Shown: in pieces, positions 25,301 to 30,879 of the stretch
Position numbering within the stretch: position 1 is the stretch's first letter
Layout of the letters: each line of letters opens with the position of its first letter
NCBI GenBank assembly: GCA_905116865.2
Contig: CAJHNH020002001.1
Location: forward strand, 1,168,591-1,232,590
Source of the DNA: Candidula unifasciata
Lineage: Eukaryota > Mollusca > Gastropoda > Stylommatophora > Geomitridae
Length of the DNA: 64,000 bases
Direction: 5' to 3'
Notes under the pieces: generated by a model
The model's input: only the letters and a program-made list of their open reading frames with translations
Database searches by the model: none
What the model was told of the DNA's origin: nothing
Program-made: the position numbers and the translations under genes

Positions 25301-28146
25301 TTTCATGTTTGAACTCAAGATTTACACTTATTACAATTGGTTCTGTTTCCGTTAGCCTGTTTTTTTCTATTTTATTTGGTGATTGTTTTATTTACAACGT
25401 GGTAGATGACGACAGGGAGTCTGATGAAGACATGAAAATAGCAACTAACCATGTCAGCAGCAGAACAAGACCTGAAGGTTAGTTATTTTTCTCCTTCTTC
25501 TTTTCTGAGGGTTTAACAGCTGCAAACTCCAGCAGGATGCTCTGGTTCTTCGTCAACTTCTAGACTTTGGTCTGGTTTTAGAACTTGAGTTTTTCATACA
25601 CATCCATTCTACAGATCTGGCTTATTTGTATGCAGACTGTTGATTCCTTGCACTCTGACTTTGAAGGAAGGTCCCCTAATTAGTCGTCTTGTATGACATG
25701 CTTGTTAGGGTGGCAGTGAGTCTGTTCTCACCACCTCCCCCCTCCTTTGACTGTTGCCCACCCACCTAAATGCCTAAATCAGGGCTATTCAACTGACAGC
25801 CCACTGAACCTTGGGCCACTGAGTCCTATCAAATGACCCGCTTATAATTCCCAGTTGTATTAATGATCGGCCATGTTATGAGAAGAGGGAAAATTGAACA
25901 TGTTGTGACCACTGGAAAGATCTGTAGAAGGAGAGATAGAGGAAGACGAGAGAAGATTCTTGACAGTCCTGTTGCATGGAATGGAGGTATGTCAACACAC
26001 AAACTGATACATGCTGCAGGAGATATCGGATTGTGGAGAGGCTTGATTGCCCACGCCAGTCGCCAAGGCACCCGATGATGATGATTAATCATCTTAAGAT
26101 CTAGCAGCTTGAGCCTACTATAAGTACATCAGTACAGAAGGCTACAAGGCAAGAGGCTGACCAAGAAACAGATGGGTGGAGTGTGTAAAAGAGATACTAC
26201 AACCACAAAAATACAATAAGAAAATAACACAAGCTATGCAACTAGCAAAAGACAGGAAACCACATATAACGTCATTGCTTTATGTTATAAGCCAGTGTAT
26301 CCCAACCTTTTCTTGGTTCGGCGCCTTTTTTCAATAAAAAGATTTCCACATTGCCCCAACATAAGTAATAGTATGACTATTTGTATGTAAGAGATTGAAA
26401 AAGAAATAAAACTAATGAATCTTCGAATATTTTGCGGTGCCCCTGTGAAGAGACCGCGGCAGACTCGTTCGGCCTTAGAATAAATTGCAATGGAATGCCA
26501 AGGGCTGTCACTCAAGAATTTTAGATGAAACTGTTAACAGTTCAGTCCCCTGGGTGTTAAAATGCACAAAAATGGCTAGTTTAATGGCTGTTATCTCCAT
26601 GTCGTAGACACTTTGGTGATTCTAGGAATTAAAGTGCAGCGGTACTGGTTTCAGGGCAACGTTTTGCACATCCAAAAATGTATGAACCTGTTAGCCAGCT
26701 GTAGACCCGTTCCATCAATGTATTTCCTGCCACATCTCTTGCAGTTGATGGCGTAAATGACATTGCGACTTGTGCAAAAGAATGCTTCACGTATGTGGAA
26801 GGTGGCATTCAGGAATCCTCCAGACCCTGTACTTTTTAATAGCTATTCTGAATAACTTATCATTTTTAATATGTGGATCACAGAAAGTAGTGCATTGTTG
26901 TTGCTGTATTGATATCAACCACCGTAGTATGGCGGCTAGATGTTTGCTTGCGGATCAGAAAGTGGTTCGTGGGTTTAGATCCTGATGGAGCTTGACTTTT
27001 TTTCAAAAATGACCTTGGGTCGCAGGTCGACCCAGGTAACAGGTACAGTCCTGGGAAGTAAATGCGCCCAGCGTCCTGCTGGCTTTATCACCCATCAAAT
27101 GTCGATTGGTCTATGCCCAGTACACCTGAAGGCATAGGAAAGGGTCATGTATTTGCTTTACTTATTGATGCCAAGCATCCCTTAACTCTTTCAGTCCCAC
27201 AGTTTTAAATTTGACTGATTCAGTCTAAGAGATTTTACTTGAAACTGTTAAATATTAAAATTGAGTTCCAATAATAACCATATTGGATGTAAAGAGTAAC
27301 AATTAGTTGAAATAGACTGGATAAATGTGAGAACTACATTGAGCATATAAGCACTTAAGTAAACTATATCCTGTATGAAGTTACCACTAAACACATGGTG
27401 TATTGTTTGGTACCCGAGGAATCACATTTGTTCTGGGGACCACCAAAATGGGGTCCCTGGTAGTATCTTCACAGGGAGAGCCATAAAAAAGAGATCATCA
27501 TCATCAAGTGCCTTACCAGCTGGCTTAGGCGTTCATGTATCTCCACAGATCTCGGTCTTTGATGTTCTGGATGAATTCCACTGATGATATTCCTCTATGC
27601 CACTGTCTTGTGCCATCAACCATCATTTCCCTTGGTCTGCCTCTTCTACCTGTGATCTTTTCAGTCATCATATTTTTCAGTGCTCCTTTTCTCATCACAT
27701 GACCAAAGAACTTTGTCTCCTTCTCATTGTTGTATATAATGTTCTACTTTCATTAGCCATTTCCAGGCAATCATTGTTAGTTATTCTGGCAGTCCAAGGT
27801 ATTCACAACATTCTTCTCAAGAACCGCACCTCAGTTGCCTGCAAACTCCTTACTTAAAACAAGATAGGTGAATAATTGTGTGAGTTAGTTGAGTCTTCTG
27901 CTCTATTTAGAGATAAAAGCCAGACGATGAATAAGTTACATTCACATATTCTTGATGTAAAATTGTTGTTTTCATCTGCAGGACAGTGGCTCAGATGGTT
28001 CTGGAGAGTCAGATATAGATTTAGATGATGACGACGACGATGATGATGCTGAGGACGATGATGATATCCAAGGGATTGGCGGTGGAGTGCCACTAAAAGG
28101 TCAAAAGCCGGTTCCACGGGGTGATTTGGATGATAGTGACTTCTGA
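1366..28146 (+). CDS. CLUAP1: CLUAP1 / IFT38 gene, eleven exons placed
   Basis: Clusterin-associated protein 1 (IFT38, worm DYF-3, fish qilin) is a subunit of intraflagellar transport complex B and is needed to build cilia. Coding exons are 1366-1387, 4088-4199, 5638-5722, 7620-7799, 8795-8890, 13936-14019, 16189-16322, 18428-18569, 22057-22168, 25406-25477 and 27982-28146. All have GT donors and AG acceptors, and phases agree through exon 10. The product starts [19 protein letters not shown], has a calponin-homology-like N-terminal half and a charged coiled coil (exons 7-9), and ends in an acidic tail with DLDDSDF, as in vertebrate CLUAP1. The placed exons give about 401 codons; the human protein is about 413. 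Exon 10 ends in phase 1 while exon 11 must start in phase 0, so a stretch of 3n+2 bases is missing. No AATAAA was seen close to the stop. Identification is from remembered family sequence and is strong. Confidence 0.93.
1388..2053. other. Start of CLUAP1 intron 1, nothing recognised
   Basis: I see no gene, SINE or inverted repeat in this stretch of intron 1. It is AT-rich, and the short open frames have no family features. Confidence 0.5.
2062..2721. mobile_element. Inverted-repeat (TIR) element 1 with captured RNase H-like fragment
   Basis: The element starts GGCTATCCTCCGAATAAC and ends in the imperfect inverse (..GGAAAATAGCC). The long inverted arms continue through 'ggcctcagtcac' and the subterminal 'gccaccgccgagagtatctcc' blocks. 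It is flanked by a perfect 8-bp direct repeat GCTTTCTG (2054-2061 and 2722-2729), a target-site duplication of the size made by hAT, P or Merlin type transposases. Three relatives lie at 39147, 40022 and 43309. The interior (about 2300-2531) is unlike the arms and carries an RNase H-like fragment. No transposase is visible, so it is non-autonomous. Confidence 0.85.
2313..2531 (+). pseudogene. RNase H-like domain fragment (copy 2), inside TIR element 1
   Basis: A 72-residue open frame with '[17 protein letters not shown]' (the terminal acidic motif of RNase H) and a following '[18 protein letters not shown]' region, very close to copy 1. The N-terminal half of the domain, including the TDS strand, is absent. 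It lies between the arms of an inverted-repeat element, and the reading frame ends in the right arm. Confidence 0.65.
3104..3751. mobile_element. Second type of inverted-repeat element, with RNase H-like fragment
   Basis: A ~25-bp terminal inverted repeat (CACTCCTTCGAACGGTGACC at 3104, its near inverse ending at 3751) matches at about 23 of 25 bases. The ends are unrelated to the GGCTATCC family, and I could not define a target-site duplication. It encloses RNase H-like copy 3 and a short telomere-like motif near 3580-3620. No transposase is seen. Confidence 0.6.
3200..3500 (+). pseudogene. RNase H-like domain fragment (copy 3)
   Basis: The open frame includes '[19 protein letters not shown]', then '[12 protein letters not shown]' and a C-terminal '[19 protein letters not shown]'-like segment shared with copies 1 and 4. 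The TDS half of the domain is missing. It sits within the inverted-repeat element at 3104-3751. Confidence 0.6.
4088..4199 (+). CDS. CLUAP1: CLUAP1 exon 2
   Basis: Acceptor 'ttgtcag', donor AG|GTGAGG. Encodes [20 protein letters not shown] and the following CLTWLMKR segment, the most conserved N-terminal part of the family. Confidence 0.95.
4370..4548 (+). repeat. ~280-bp interspersed repeat (family A), partial copy
   Basis: Shares the 'tctgcctgagagccaagaaaccaac', 'cagtctgcacacat' and 'agaagtggacaggcaacc' blocks, and a 3' 'agaaaaagaag' end, with about fifteen other copies in the window. Its 5' third is missing. Confidence 0.6.
4549..5637. other. CLUAP1 intron 2 remainder, nothing recognised
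   Basis: AT-rich intronic sequence. Short open frames on both strands show no family features or repeats I can name. Confidence 0.5.
5638..5722 (+). CDS. CLUAP1: CLUAP1 exon 3
   Basis: Acceptor 'caaatag', donor ATG|GTAAGT. Encodes [20 protein letters not shown] and then IKTVAEFM, matching the family's DxDTEQDRVxFIK block. Confidence 0.95.
5882..6072. repeat. Small fold-back element, 191 bp
   Basis: Ends form an inverted repeat: GTCACAGGATAGTCCAAC at the left, with an inverse counterpart ending ..GACTGTCCTGTGAC at the right. The arms extend about 31 bp with several mismatches. There is no coding content. It is probably a MITE-like relic; no clear target duplication was seen. Confidence 0.5.
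6175..6420 (-). repeat. tRNA-headed SINE
   Basis: On the minus strand a tRNA-like head carries a B-box-like 'gggttcaaatc' preceded by a 'agctacagtgacattgtggc' region. The body follows ('gacccagcctaaaata', 'gccagcatgatactgaccacatcaccc'). Other copies lie at 14120, 14460, 17060, 24225 and 26925. Confidence 0.7.
6797..7385. repeat. 12-bp minisatellite (CCATCATACCTT)n with a higher-order leader
   Basis: About 30 near-perfect tandem copies of the pyrimidine-rich unit CCATCATACCTT run from roughly 6995 to 7375, with variants such as ccatcatttctt. Before them are three ~81-bp repeats of 'ccacaaaacatggtccatgg' followed by short runs of the same unit. A period divisible by three and free of stops leaves several frames open on both strands; those reading frames are artefacts of the repeat. 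Confidence 0.95.
7620..7799 (+). CDS. CLUAP1: CLUAP1 exon 4
   Basis: Acceptor 'attttccag', donor AGG|GTGAGT, 60 codons. [20 protein letters not shown] is nearly identical to the human block, followed by a less conserved Ser/Thr-rich stretch ending FDISSR. Confidence 0.96.
7838..8275 (+). repeat. ~280-bp repeat (family A), full copy plus partial tandem copy
   Basis: One copy at about 7838-8158 starts 'cctgtgtgggtttc' and ends near 'agtgctaagaaagagg'. A second copy holding only the 5' third follows directly at 8159-8275. The internal 'gtctgtataccgataatcc' and 'tccagaagtgaatgaat' blocks match the family. Confidence 0.65.
8795..8890 (+). CDS. CLUAP1: CLUAP1 exon 5
   Basis: Acceptor 'tttgcag', donor AGA|GTAAGTG, 32 codons in phase 0 at both ends. 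Encodes [20 protein letters not shown] and ends LLGKEVDLR, as in the family. Its last bases and the donor form the seed of the minisatellite that fills the next intron. Confidence 0.96.
8882..9838 (+). repeat. Minisatellite block 1: about 22 copies of a splice-donor unit
   Basis: Irregular 36-57-bp units, each built round GATCTGAGAGTAAGTG. That motif is the last nine exonic bases and first seven intronic bases of exon 5. The first unit is the true exon-intron junction. Later units keep the GTAAGT donor almost unchanged, with spacers such as 'gtggctatgtcaggggaataaa'. Confidence 0.95.
9839..13090 (+). repeat. Minisatellite block 2: about 60 copies of a 40-bp unit
   Basis: After a degenerate transition (about 9839-10020) the array becomes a regular 40-bp repeat: 'ctatgtaaggggcatgaaac' followed by 'tgatctgagagttagtgtgg'. 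Variants end agtatgg or aatgggg. The donor-like core is now GATCTGAGAGTTAGT. The array is interrupted at about 10968-11768 by a retrotransposon 3' end and resumes with the same unit to about 13080. Confidence 0.96.
10968..11768 (-). mobile_element. CR1/L2-like non-LTR retrotransposon, 5'-truncated 3' end
   Basis: A minus-strand open frame (11229-11768, stop at 11229) encodes the C-terminal end of a reverse transcriptase ORF: '[11 protein letters not shown]' followed by '[16 protein letters not shown]', a pattern typical of the region after the RT domain in CR1/L2/Jockey-group elements. Past the stop there is a 3' UTR ending in 'aataaagtttg' and a (GTTC)4 microsatellite tail. The insertion lies within the 40-bp minisatellite. 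The RT core is absent, so this is a dead, truncated copy. Confidence 0.85.
13170..13440 (-). mobile_element. Non-LTR retrotransposon RT fragment
   Basis: The minus strand encodes '[15 protein letters not shown]' (the RT thumb region seen in many RTE/CR1-type elements) and, in another frame after a deletion, '[15 protein letters not shown]', the conserved YGSETWTL-type block. It is a short degraded relic directly after the minisatellite. Confidence 0.6.
13540..13720 (-). mobile_element. Non-LTR ORF C-terminal fragment
   Basis: A minus-strand frame with '[17 protein letters not shown]' resembles the GHVxRM segment near the C-terminus of RTE/CR1-type ORF2. It probably belongs to the same relic as 13170-13440, with an intervening 24-G run at 13496-13519. 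Confidence 0.45.
13936..14019 (+). CDS. CLUAP1: CLUAP1 exon 6
   Basis: Acceptor 'tgtttag', donor AGG|GTATGT, 28 codons, phase 0. Encodes [20 protein letters not shown] and the ASIEAVR segment. Confidence 0.93.
14120..14345 (-). repeat. tRNA-headed SINE
   Basis: Minus-strand copy with a tRNA-like head ('gagttcaaatctgcc' B-box region near 14280) and the shared body 'ggtaccaggtaaagtcccgg' to 'gtgatgctaaccacatcac'. Confidence 0.65.
14460..14665 (-). repeat. tRNA-headed SINE, second adjacent copy
   Basis: Body shared with the copy at 14120 ('gggtaccaggtacagtcctg', 'gatgatgaccacatcaccc'). The tRNA-like head near 14640 is degraded. Same orientation, about 120 bp away. Confidence 0.55.
14747..15034 (+). 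repeat. ~280-bp interspersed repeat (family A), near full length
   Basis: One of the best copies. It starts 'ccctgtgtgtgttcc', continues through 'agacaaggaaccaac' and 'gtaaaatggatgtgcatgca', and ends 'gtgaacgcgaagaagaagaag'-like. The GAA-rich 3' end recurs in several copies. Confidence 0.7.
15035..16188. other. CLUAP1 intron 6 remainder, nothing recognised
   Basis: AT-rich intronic sequence with no open frame showing family features. A poorly matched stretch near 15240-15480 might be old retrotransposon, but I cannot support it. Confidence 0.4.
16189..16322 (+). CDS. CLUAP1: CLUAP1 exon 7
   Basis: Acceptor 'tattccag', donor AG|GTGACC. Encodes [20 protein letters not shown] and then [18 protein letters not shown], the start of the coiled coil. 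Very close to the human [22 protein letters not shown] block. Confidence 0.95.
16323..17055. other. CLUAP1 intron 7, first part, nothing recognised
   Basis: No gene or named repeat seen. Two similar 'aaaaccacaatctgctattcc' stretches about 80 bp apart (16816 and 16890) suggest a small local duplication. Confidence 0.4.
17060..17415 (-). repeat. tRNA-headed SINE body and a related tRNA-like segment
   Basis: The part at 17060-17225 matches the SINE body. The adjoining 17225-17415 reads on the minus strand as a second tRNA-like head ('agccacagtagtgtagccgc', 'ccaaggttcaaatactg'). The two may be one element or neighbours. Confidence 0.5.
17790..17915 (-). repeat. tRNA-like SINE head with strong pol III boxes
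   Basis: On the minus strand 'tggctaagtcg' fits a pol III A box and 'ggttcgatgcc' fits a B box, about 45 bp apart. The would-be T stem does not pair fully and no acceptor stem is seen, so this is more likely a tRNA-derived SINE than a functional tRNA. Confidence 0.55.
18215..18368 (+). repeat. ~280-bp interspersed repeat (family A), 5' part
   Basis: Holds the 'gttctggggccctgttg' start, a 15-G run (18241-18255), 'agaatagacccactgcctcc' and 'catctgcctgggaggc'. It is cut before the middle of the family consensus. Confidence 0.6.
18428..18569 (+). CDS. CLUAP1: CLUAP1 exon 8
   Basis: Acceptor 'caaacag', donor GAG|GTGAGA. Encodes [20 protein letters not shown] and then [18 protein letters not shown], matching the family's RPxxMDEYExxExxLQxxYDxYLxKFxNLxxLE pattern. 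Confidence 0.95.
18931..19185 (+). repeat. ~280-bp interspersed repeat (family A)
   Basis: Starts 'ttccctgtgtggtttttgag', contains 'gtgagaaaccaacaatatgc' and 'tgaagtggacaaatagg'. The 3' GAA-rich end is replaced by 'gaagaacaatgag'. Confidence 0.6.
19434..21547 (+). mobile_element. Penelope-like retroelement, 5'-truncated
   Basis: A ~2.1-kb element in CLUAP1 intron 8. It has a Penelope-type reverse transcriptase and a GIY-YIG endonuclease in that order on +. A 13-bp direct repeat TTATTTCTATGTT (19421-19433 and 21548-21560) flanks it and may be the target duplication. A perfect 32-bp inverted repeat lies near the two ends (19468-19499 and 21518-21549). The 3' part holds 'ggctgcctggccgaaacg' (about 21452-21470), resembling the stem II and GAAAC core of the hammerhead ribozymes known from Penelope-like pLTRs. 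The ORF is broken by frameshifts and stops. Confidence 0.9.
19544..21179 (+). pseudogene. Penelope-type reverse transcriptase / GIY-YIG ORF, frameshifted
   Basis: The ORF runs through three frames. 19544 to about 20000 has '[19 protein letters not shown]' and motif A '[10 protein letters not shown]'. About 20000-20330 has motif B '[14 protein letters not shown]', motif C '[11 protein letters not shown]' and '[10 protein letters not shown]'. About 20290-21179 reads on through two stops (near 20500 and 20542) into a Cys-rich '[11 protein letters not shown]' linker and the GIY-YIG domain ('[11 protein letters not shown]', '[18 protein letters not shown]'). These are the hallmark domains of Penelope-like elements, whose RT is related to telomerase. 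The N-terminal part is missing. Not translatable as one protein; it is a relic within the CLUAP1 transcript. Confidence 0.9.
22057..22168 (+). CDS. CLUAP1: CLUAP1 exon 9
   Basis: Acceptor 'ttttttcag', donor G|GTGAGT. Encodes [20 protein letters not shown] and the acidic [12 protein letters not shown]. It ends the coiled coil and starts the acidic tail; phase 1 at its end joins exon 10. Confidence 0.85.
22361..23070. repeat. 70-bp tandem repeat, about ten copies
   Basis: Unit 'gaatgacaccttgtactaga' - 'ctcatcaagaaacagcaaaa' - 'atgagtgaatatgacaccat' - 'cagattgtgg', repeated with one or two differences per unit and a few single-base insertions near 22720-22800. Copies are highly alike, so expansion or homogenisation is recent. 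Minus-strand open frames here are repeat artefacts. Confidence 0.95.
23075..23250 (+). mobile_element. Possible non-LTR ORF C-terminal fragment
   Basis: One frame has '[14 protein letters not shown]' and '[11 protein letters not shown]', resembling the GHLxRM ... RGRPRK pattern at the end of RTE/CR1-type ORF2. Short and degraded. The 70-bp array may have arisen from sequence of this element. Confidence 0.4.
23840..24056 (+). repeat. ~280-bp interspersed repeat (family A), 3' two thirds
   Basis: Contains 'aaacaaataagccagtaaaa', 'aaaagtctaaatgggcgaac' and a 3' end 'ctggtgaacgagaagaagaa', matching the copies at 29078 and 14747. Confidence 0.65.
24225..24470 (-). repeat. tRNA-headed SINE
   Basis: Minus-strand copy: head with 'ggttcagatttg' near 24405 and an A-box-like region near 24450, body 'gacccagtctaaaatggatg' to 'ccacgtccccaattg'. 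Confidence 0.65.
24676..24722. repeat. GT/GC dinucleotide microsatellite
   Basis: An alternating purine-pyrimidine tract (tgtgtgtgtgtgcgtgcgtg...) in CLUAP1 intron 9. Confidence 0.8.
25406..25477 (+). CDS. CLUAP1: CLUAP1 exon 10 (probable)
   Basis: Acceptor 'gtggtag', donor G|GTTAGT. Encodes [20 protein letters not shown] and then TRPE, an acidic linker plausible for this part of the family but not strongly conserved. It joins exon 9 in frame, but its phase-1 end does not fit exon 11, so one exon is missing after it or this donor is not the one used. Confidence 0.65.
25495..25745 (-). repeat. ~280-bp interspersed repeat (family A)
   Basis: Reverse copy: 'ttcacttctagactttggtc'-type 3' blocks come first, then 'acatccattctacagatctg', 'tatgcagactgttgattcc' and 'ctaattagtcgtcttgtatg'. 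Confidence 0.65.
25780..25862. mobile_element. hAT-like terminus fragment
   Basis: Starts 'cagggctattcaactgacag', a CAGGG(n)TATTCAACT end typical of hAT-derived MITEs. No matching second end was found. Confidence 0.35.
25863..26085 (+). mobile_element. Non-LTR retrotransposon ORF2 C-terminus
   Basis: The open frame '[20 protein letters not shown]' followed by '[14 protein letters not shown]' and '[15 protein letters not shown]' matches the GHVMRxxxLExxxTTGKI ... WRxMIAxAxRxGT ending of animal endonuclease-reverse transcriptase ORFs. Only the last ~70 residues remain. Confidence 0.75.
26115..26290 (+). mobile_element. Second non-LTR ORF2 C-terminal fragment
   Basis: A frame with 'GYKARG' then '[14 protein letters not shown]' and '[10 protein letters not shown]' resembles the RGRPRxRWxExVK ... 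AxxLAxDR ending of a different RTE-like element. One in-frame stop is present. Confidence 0.55.
26293..26470. mobile_element. hAT-like terminus fragment
   Basis: Starts 'cagtgtatcccaaccttttc', similar to the CAGTGG(T)TCCCAACCTTTT ends of hAT MITEs. The other end is not recognisable. Confidence 0.35.
26540..26790 (-). mobile_element. Penelope-like GIY-YIG fragment
   Basis: The minus strand reads '[20 protein letters not shown]' then 'LQLANRF', parallel to the GIY-YIG domain of the element at 19434-21547 but clearly diverged. It is a separate, older Penelope-like relic in CLUAP1 intron 10, opposite in orientation. Confidence 0.7.
26925..27150 (+). repeat. tRNA-headed SINE, best + strand copy
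   Basis: Head 'ccgtagtatggcggctagat' (A-box region) and 'gtggttcgtgggtttagatc' (B-box region), then body 'gtcgacccaggtaacaggta', 'cagtcctgggaagtaaatgc' and a 3' part 'catcaaatgtcgattgg'. Confidence 0.7.
27490..27850 (-). mobile_element. Non-LTR ORF2 C-terminal fragment
   Basis: The minus strand encodes '[19 protein letters not shown]' and, after a frameshift, '[19 protein letters not shown]', '[10 protein letters not shown]' and '[10 protein letters not shown]'. These are consecutive blocks at the end of RTE/CR1-type ORF2. Confidence 0.75.
27982..28146 (+). CDS. CLUAP1: CLUAP1 last exon
   Basis: Acceptor 'tcatctgcag', 55 codons with stop TGA at 28144-28146. An acidic run of Asp/Glu is followed by a basic-proline stretch and the terminal DLDDSDF, equivalent to the human LDESDNDF end. 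It reads in phase 0, unlike the phase-1 end of exon 10. Confidence 0.9.
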   Translation, partial: DSGSDGSGESDIDLDDDDDDDDAEDDDDIQGIGGGVPLKGQKPVPRGDLDDSDF

Positions 28147-28306
28147 AATACCCTTCACACATCCTGCTTAATCATTTAATCTCTTATGTATTTTTTAGTT
28201 TTTTTCATACCATAAAATGAAACACATAAAAAAAAAAAAGGAAATATGTGCTGCCTCCACACTGCAGAGCTATCCATTTCTGTCTCTGGAAATATTTCAT
28301 AGTGAC

Positions 28307-28400
28307 CAGGGCTTTTTGTAGAAAAAGGTGAAGGTATTCACCTCCAGGAGTCTAAAAGATGTACAAGTACTCACAACAAAGTGTTTCATACAGCCTGTGT
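28307..28400. mobile_element. Possible hAT-like terminus
   Basis: 'cagggctttttgtagaaaaagg' resembles a hAT terminus with its short internal hairpin. No second end found. Confidence 0.3.
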
Positions 28401-28499
28401 TCACATTTTTTGCTGGGGGAGGGGGAAGTCTTTTAAGCCTGGGGATTTAAGGCCCCATGGCCAGTGCTGACGTCAAGAACTTGACTGTGCAAGTTCATC

Positions 28500-29030
28500 A
28501 CCATCATGTAGCAGGTACTTTGCAGAACATCGCTGTTATCATAGTCTGCCTGAAAGAAACTCAGGTCTCTTGCCAGCTCTCCCACACTTTCATATCCAAG
28601 GTGTCACTTCTACCCTGTATTCAATTTCATGTTGGTTGGCCCATCCCTTCAACTGTTTTTCTCCCAATCCAGCATGGTGTTTTATATAACCAAAATATTT
28701 CAGCTTTAGAGACAAGATGCTATTTATTAGCCAATCCTTCCTTGATGTTGAGATATTTTAGAATGTCCATATTTCTGCTCTTATTTGTCCATGGTATTTT
28801 GAAAATCTTTCTATAGCATTTCAGCTGAGAAGCCTCTTTTTATCTTCCTTAGGAACCAGAACATAGTCCACGACTCACATCCAGATGTTGCTATAGGAAA
28901 GATGCATGCTCTCACAATTTTAAATTCCTTGTTGAGGCTTAACCATAGACTTTTAATGCTGTTTAATCTTTGTATTGATATTTCCATCCTCTGACTTCTG
29001 TCAGTCTCCATTGCTGTTGTGAAACCAAAA
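28500..29030 (-). mobile_element. Non-LTR ORF2 fragment
   Basis: The minus strand has 'NSIKSLWLSLNKEFKIV', 'PIATSGCESWTM' and, downstream in shifted frames, 'SLKLKYFGYIKHH', matching the KxLLxS..ls.elKiR ... PVATYGCESWTL ... LGHxxR order of endonuclease-reverse transcriptase ORFs. Several stops and shifts; dead. Confidence 0.7.
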
Positions 29031-29077
29031 ATTTTTTAATTTGTGACCTTTGCAATTTTTCATCATTTACTATTTTT

Positions 29078-29345
29078 GGGTTCCCTGTGTGGGTTCTGGG
29101 GAAAACAAGAATAGACCCATTGCCTGCCCAACAAACAGGTCATAGAAGTAGACTAATTAGGAACTTCCTTCAAAGTTTAAATGCATCTGCCCGAGCAGCA
29201 AGGAACAACCAACTGCACACAAATAAGCCAGTAAAATGGATTTACATGCAAAGCTGAGGCATTGGCACAAACACAAAAGTCCAAATGAACGAACACCAGG
29301 ACCTTTCTGCCAGAGCTAATAGCCGGTGAATTAAAAAAAAAAGAC
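29078..29345 (+). repeat. ~280-bp interspersed repeat (family A), near full length
   Basis: Starts 'ggttccctgtgtgggttctg', has 'aataagccagtaaaatggat' and ends 'ccggtgaattaaaaaaaaaa', where the A-rich tail replaces the GAA-rich end. Confidence 0.7.
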
Positions 29346-29445
29346 ATTTCTGGGTGAGTCAGGTTTGGCTGTGGACATTATTCATTTGAACCTGGGTCTC
29401 CCGCATGGAAGCCCTGCATTTTTAACTGTTCATCCACAACCCGCT

Positions 29446-29735
29446 CCAGTTGATGGGCCATGCTGCTGACATCACCGGGTCGGGCTAAGGATGCATTAAT
29501 GCAGTGGTTCTTAAATTGGGTGCAGTGAGCCTATGCTAGGGGTGCTGCAGCAATAATCAAGAAAAGCCTGCTAAAAATTGTGAAATTATTAAAGAAGGCA
29601 TATGGATACTTAAAAGTTAAAGTGTAAGTTGTCTTCCCCCACCACTTTCGAAAATAATTTATTTCCTGTTTGAGAACCACTGCGTTATTGAATCGTTAGC
29701 CCGACCTGGTGACAGCAACACAGCCTATCAGCTGG
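29446..29735. repeat. Palindrome split by a nested hAT-type MITE
   Basis: Outer arms 29446-29488 and 29696-29735 are inverse to each other over ~40 bp ('caccgggtcgggctaa' against 'ttagcccgacctggtg'). Between them sits a 181-bp insert. Confidence 0.7.
29502..29682. mobile_element. hAT-type MITE, 181 bp
   Basis: Ends CAGTGGTTCTTAAATTGGG and ..TTTGAGAACCACTG are the classic hAT terminal inverted repeats. Flanks cattaatg (29494-29501) and cgttattg (29683-29690) match at six of eight positions, fitting an aged 8-bp target duplication. No transposase; non-autonomous. Confidence 0.8.
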
Positions 29736-30317
29736 AGCCAGCCGTGGTTCAACCAGTAATCATCATAAGTTAGAATCCCCCATTTTGTTGAAAAATTAAC
29801 CTGGACTTCCGTTTTGATCCTGCCTAAAAATGGGTATCAGGAAACATTAACCAAAAAAAGGGGGGTCATAATAACCACATAACTCAGGTATGCGCACATT
29901 GTTAATTTGTAGTAGAGGCTGACCGACTCATCTGCTCATCAGTAATTTACCATAGCAAGTTCAGTGTTTTAAACTAATTGTGTAAGGGCTGATAGTTCTG
30001 ACATTATATGCATGGTGATTGCAAATAAATTATGTACGTAATAATGTATGTACAATTCTGTGATATTCATTGTACATTTATTAAATAACAGGTTTTGTTT
30101 TCTCTGAAAGTTTTTTGTGTGTGGTATTAACCAACACGGTCATTGTATGCCCTGGTTGGTGGTGCAGGTATTGATATCTCACTACAGGTCTTGGTGTTCT
30201 GTCAGTTTAATTCCAGTTCCTCCACCCCACGGAGCATCATATTTCTGCTCCCCAATAACTCCTTTTACATATTTCTAGCATGACAGCCTCACATTTGATA
30301 CTACATCTAGCTTAAGA

Positions 30318-30790
30318 ATGGAGGTGGAGGCAGTCACTACAGCTTTCCGGTGGCTAAAGGACAAGATGCATATACATGTAATTGTAACAGACTCTGAAAG
30401 CATGCTGAGAGTGGCAAGCTTCACTTGGAAGGTAGTGAGCATACATTGGATCTTTTCTCCAGGCTATGCCGGCATAGTGGAGAATGAACAGGCAGATTGG
30501 CTGGATCTACATCACTGGGTGTAAACTGATACATGACAAGGCCACTTGGTAACAAAGTCAGAAGAGAAACTGGGTCATGGCCTGGAGAATGATGCACCTG
30601 GGTGTGACCAGAGGATACGGCTGGCTTGCTATATTTTAGAAGAAAGGCAAGACAGTCATATAACCTTACTACGTCCAGTACCATTAGTACTGGAACTCTG
30701 TGCTGGCTGCTGAAGATGGGGACAGAGCGCATATGGGAATACCTCGAGTGCTGTCAATTCTTGACTCAACTAAATGTACTTCTTCTATAC
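30318..30790 (+). pseudogene. RNase H-like domain fragment (copy 4)
   Basis: The most extended copy: 'MEVEAVTTAFRWLKDKM', 'VIVTDSESMLRVA', 'WIFSPGYAGIVENEQADW', and, after frameshifts, 'LLKMGTERIWEYLECC'. It covers the E, TDS and NEQAD acidic motifs but not the first DGS strand. No RT sequence was found beside it. It lies between CLUAP1 and PCNA. Confidence 0.65.
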
Positions 30791-30879
30791 CAGTGCTATG
30801 GGGAGGCATGAAAATAACCACCCATTGCGAATCTTAGCAAGACCTCTGTGTGTTAAGTCTGACCCCATTAGAACATGGG

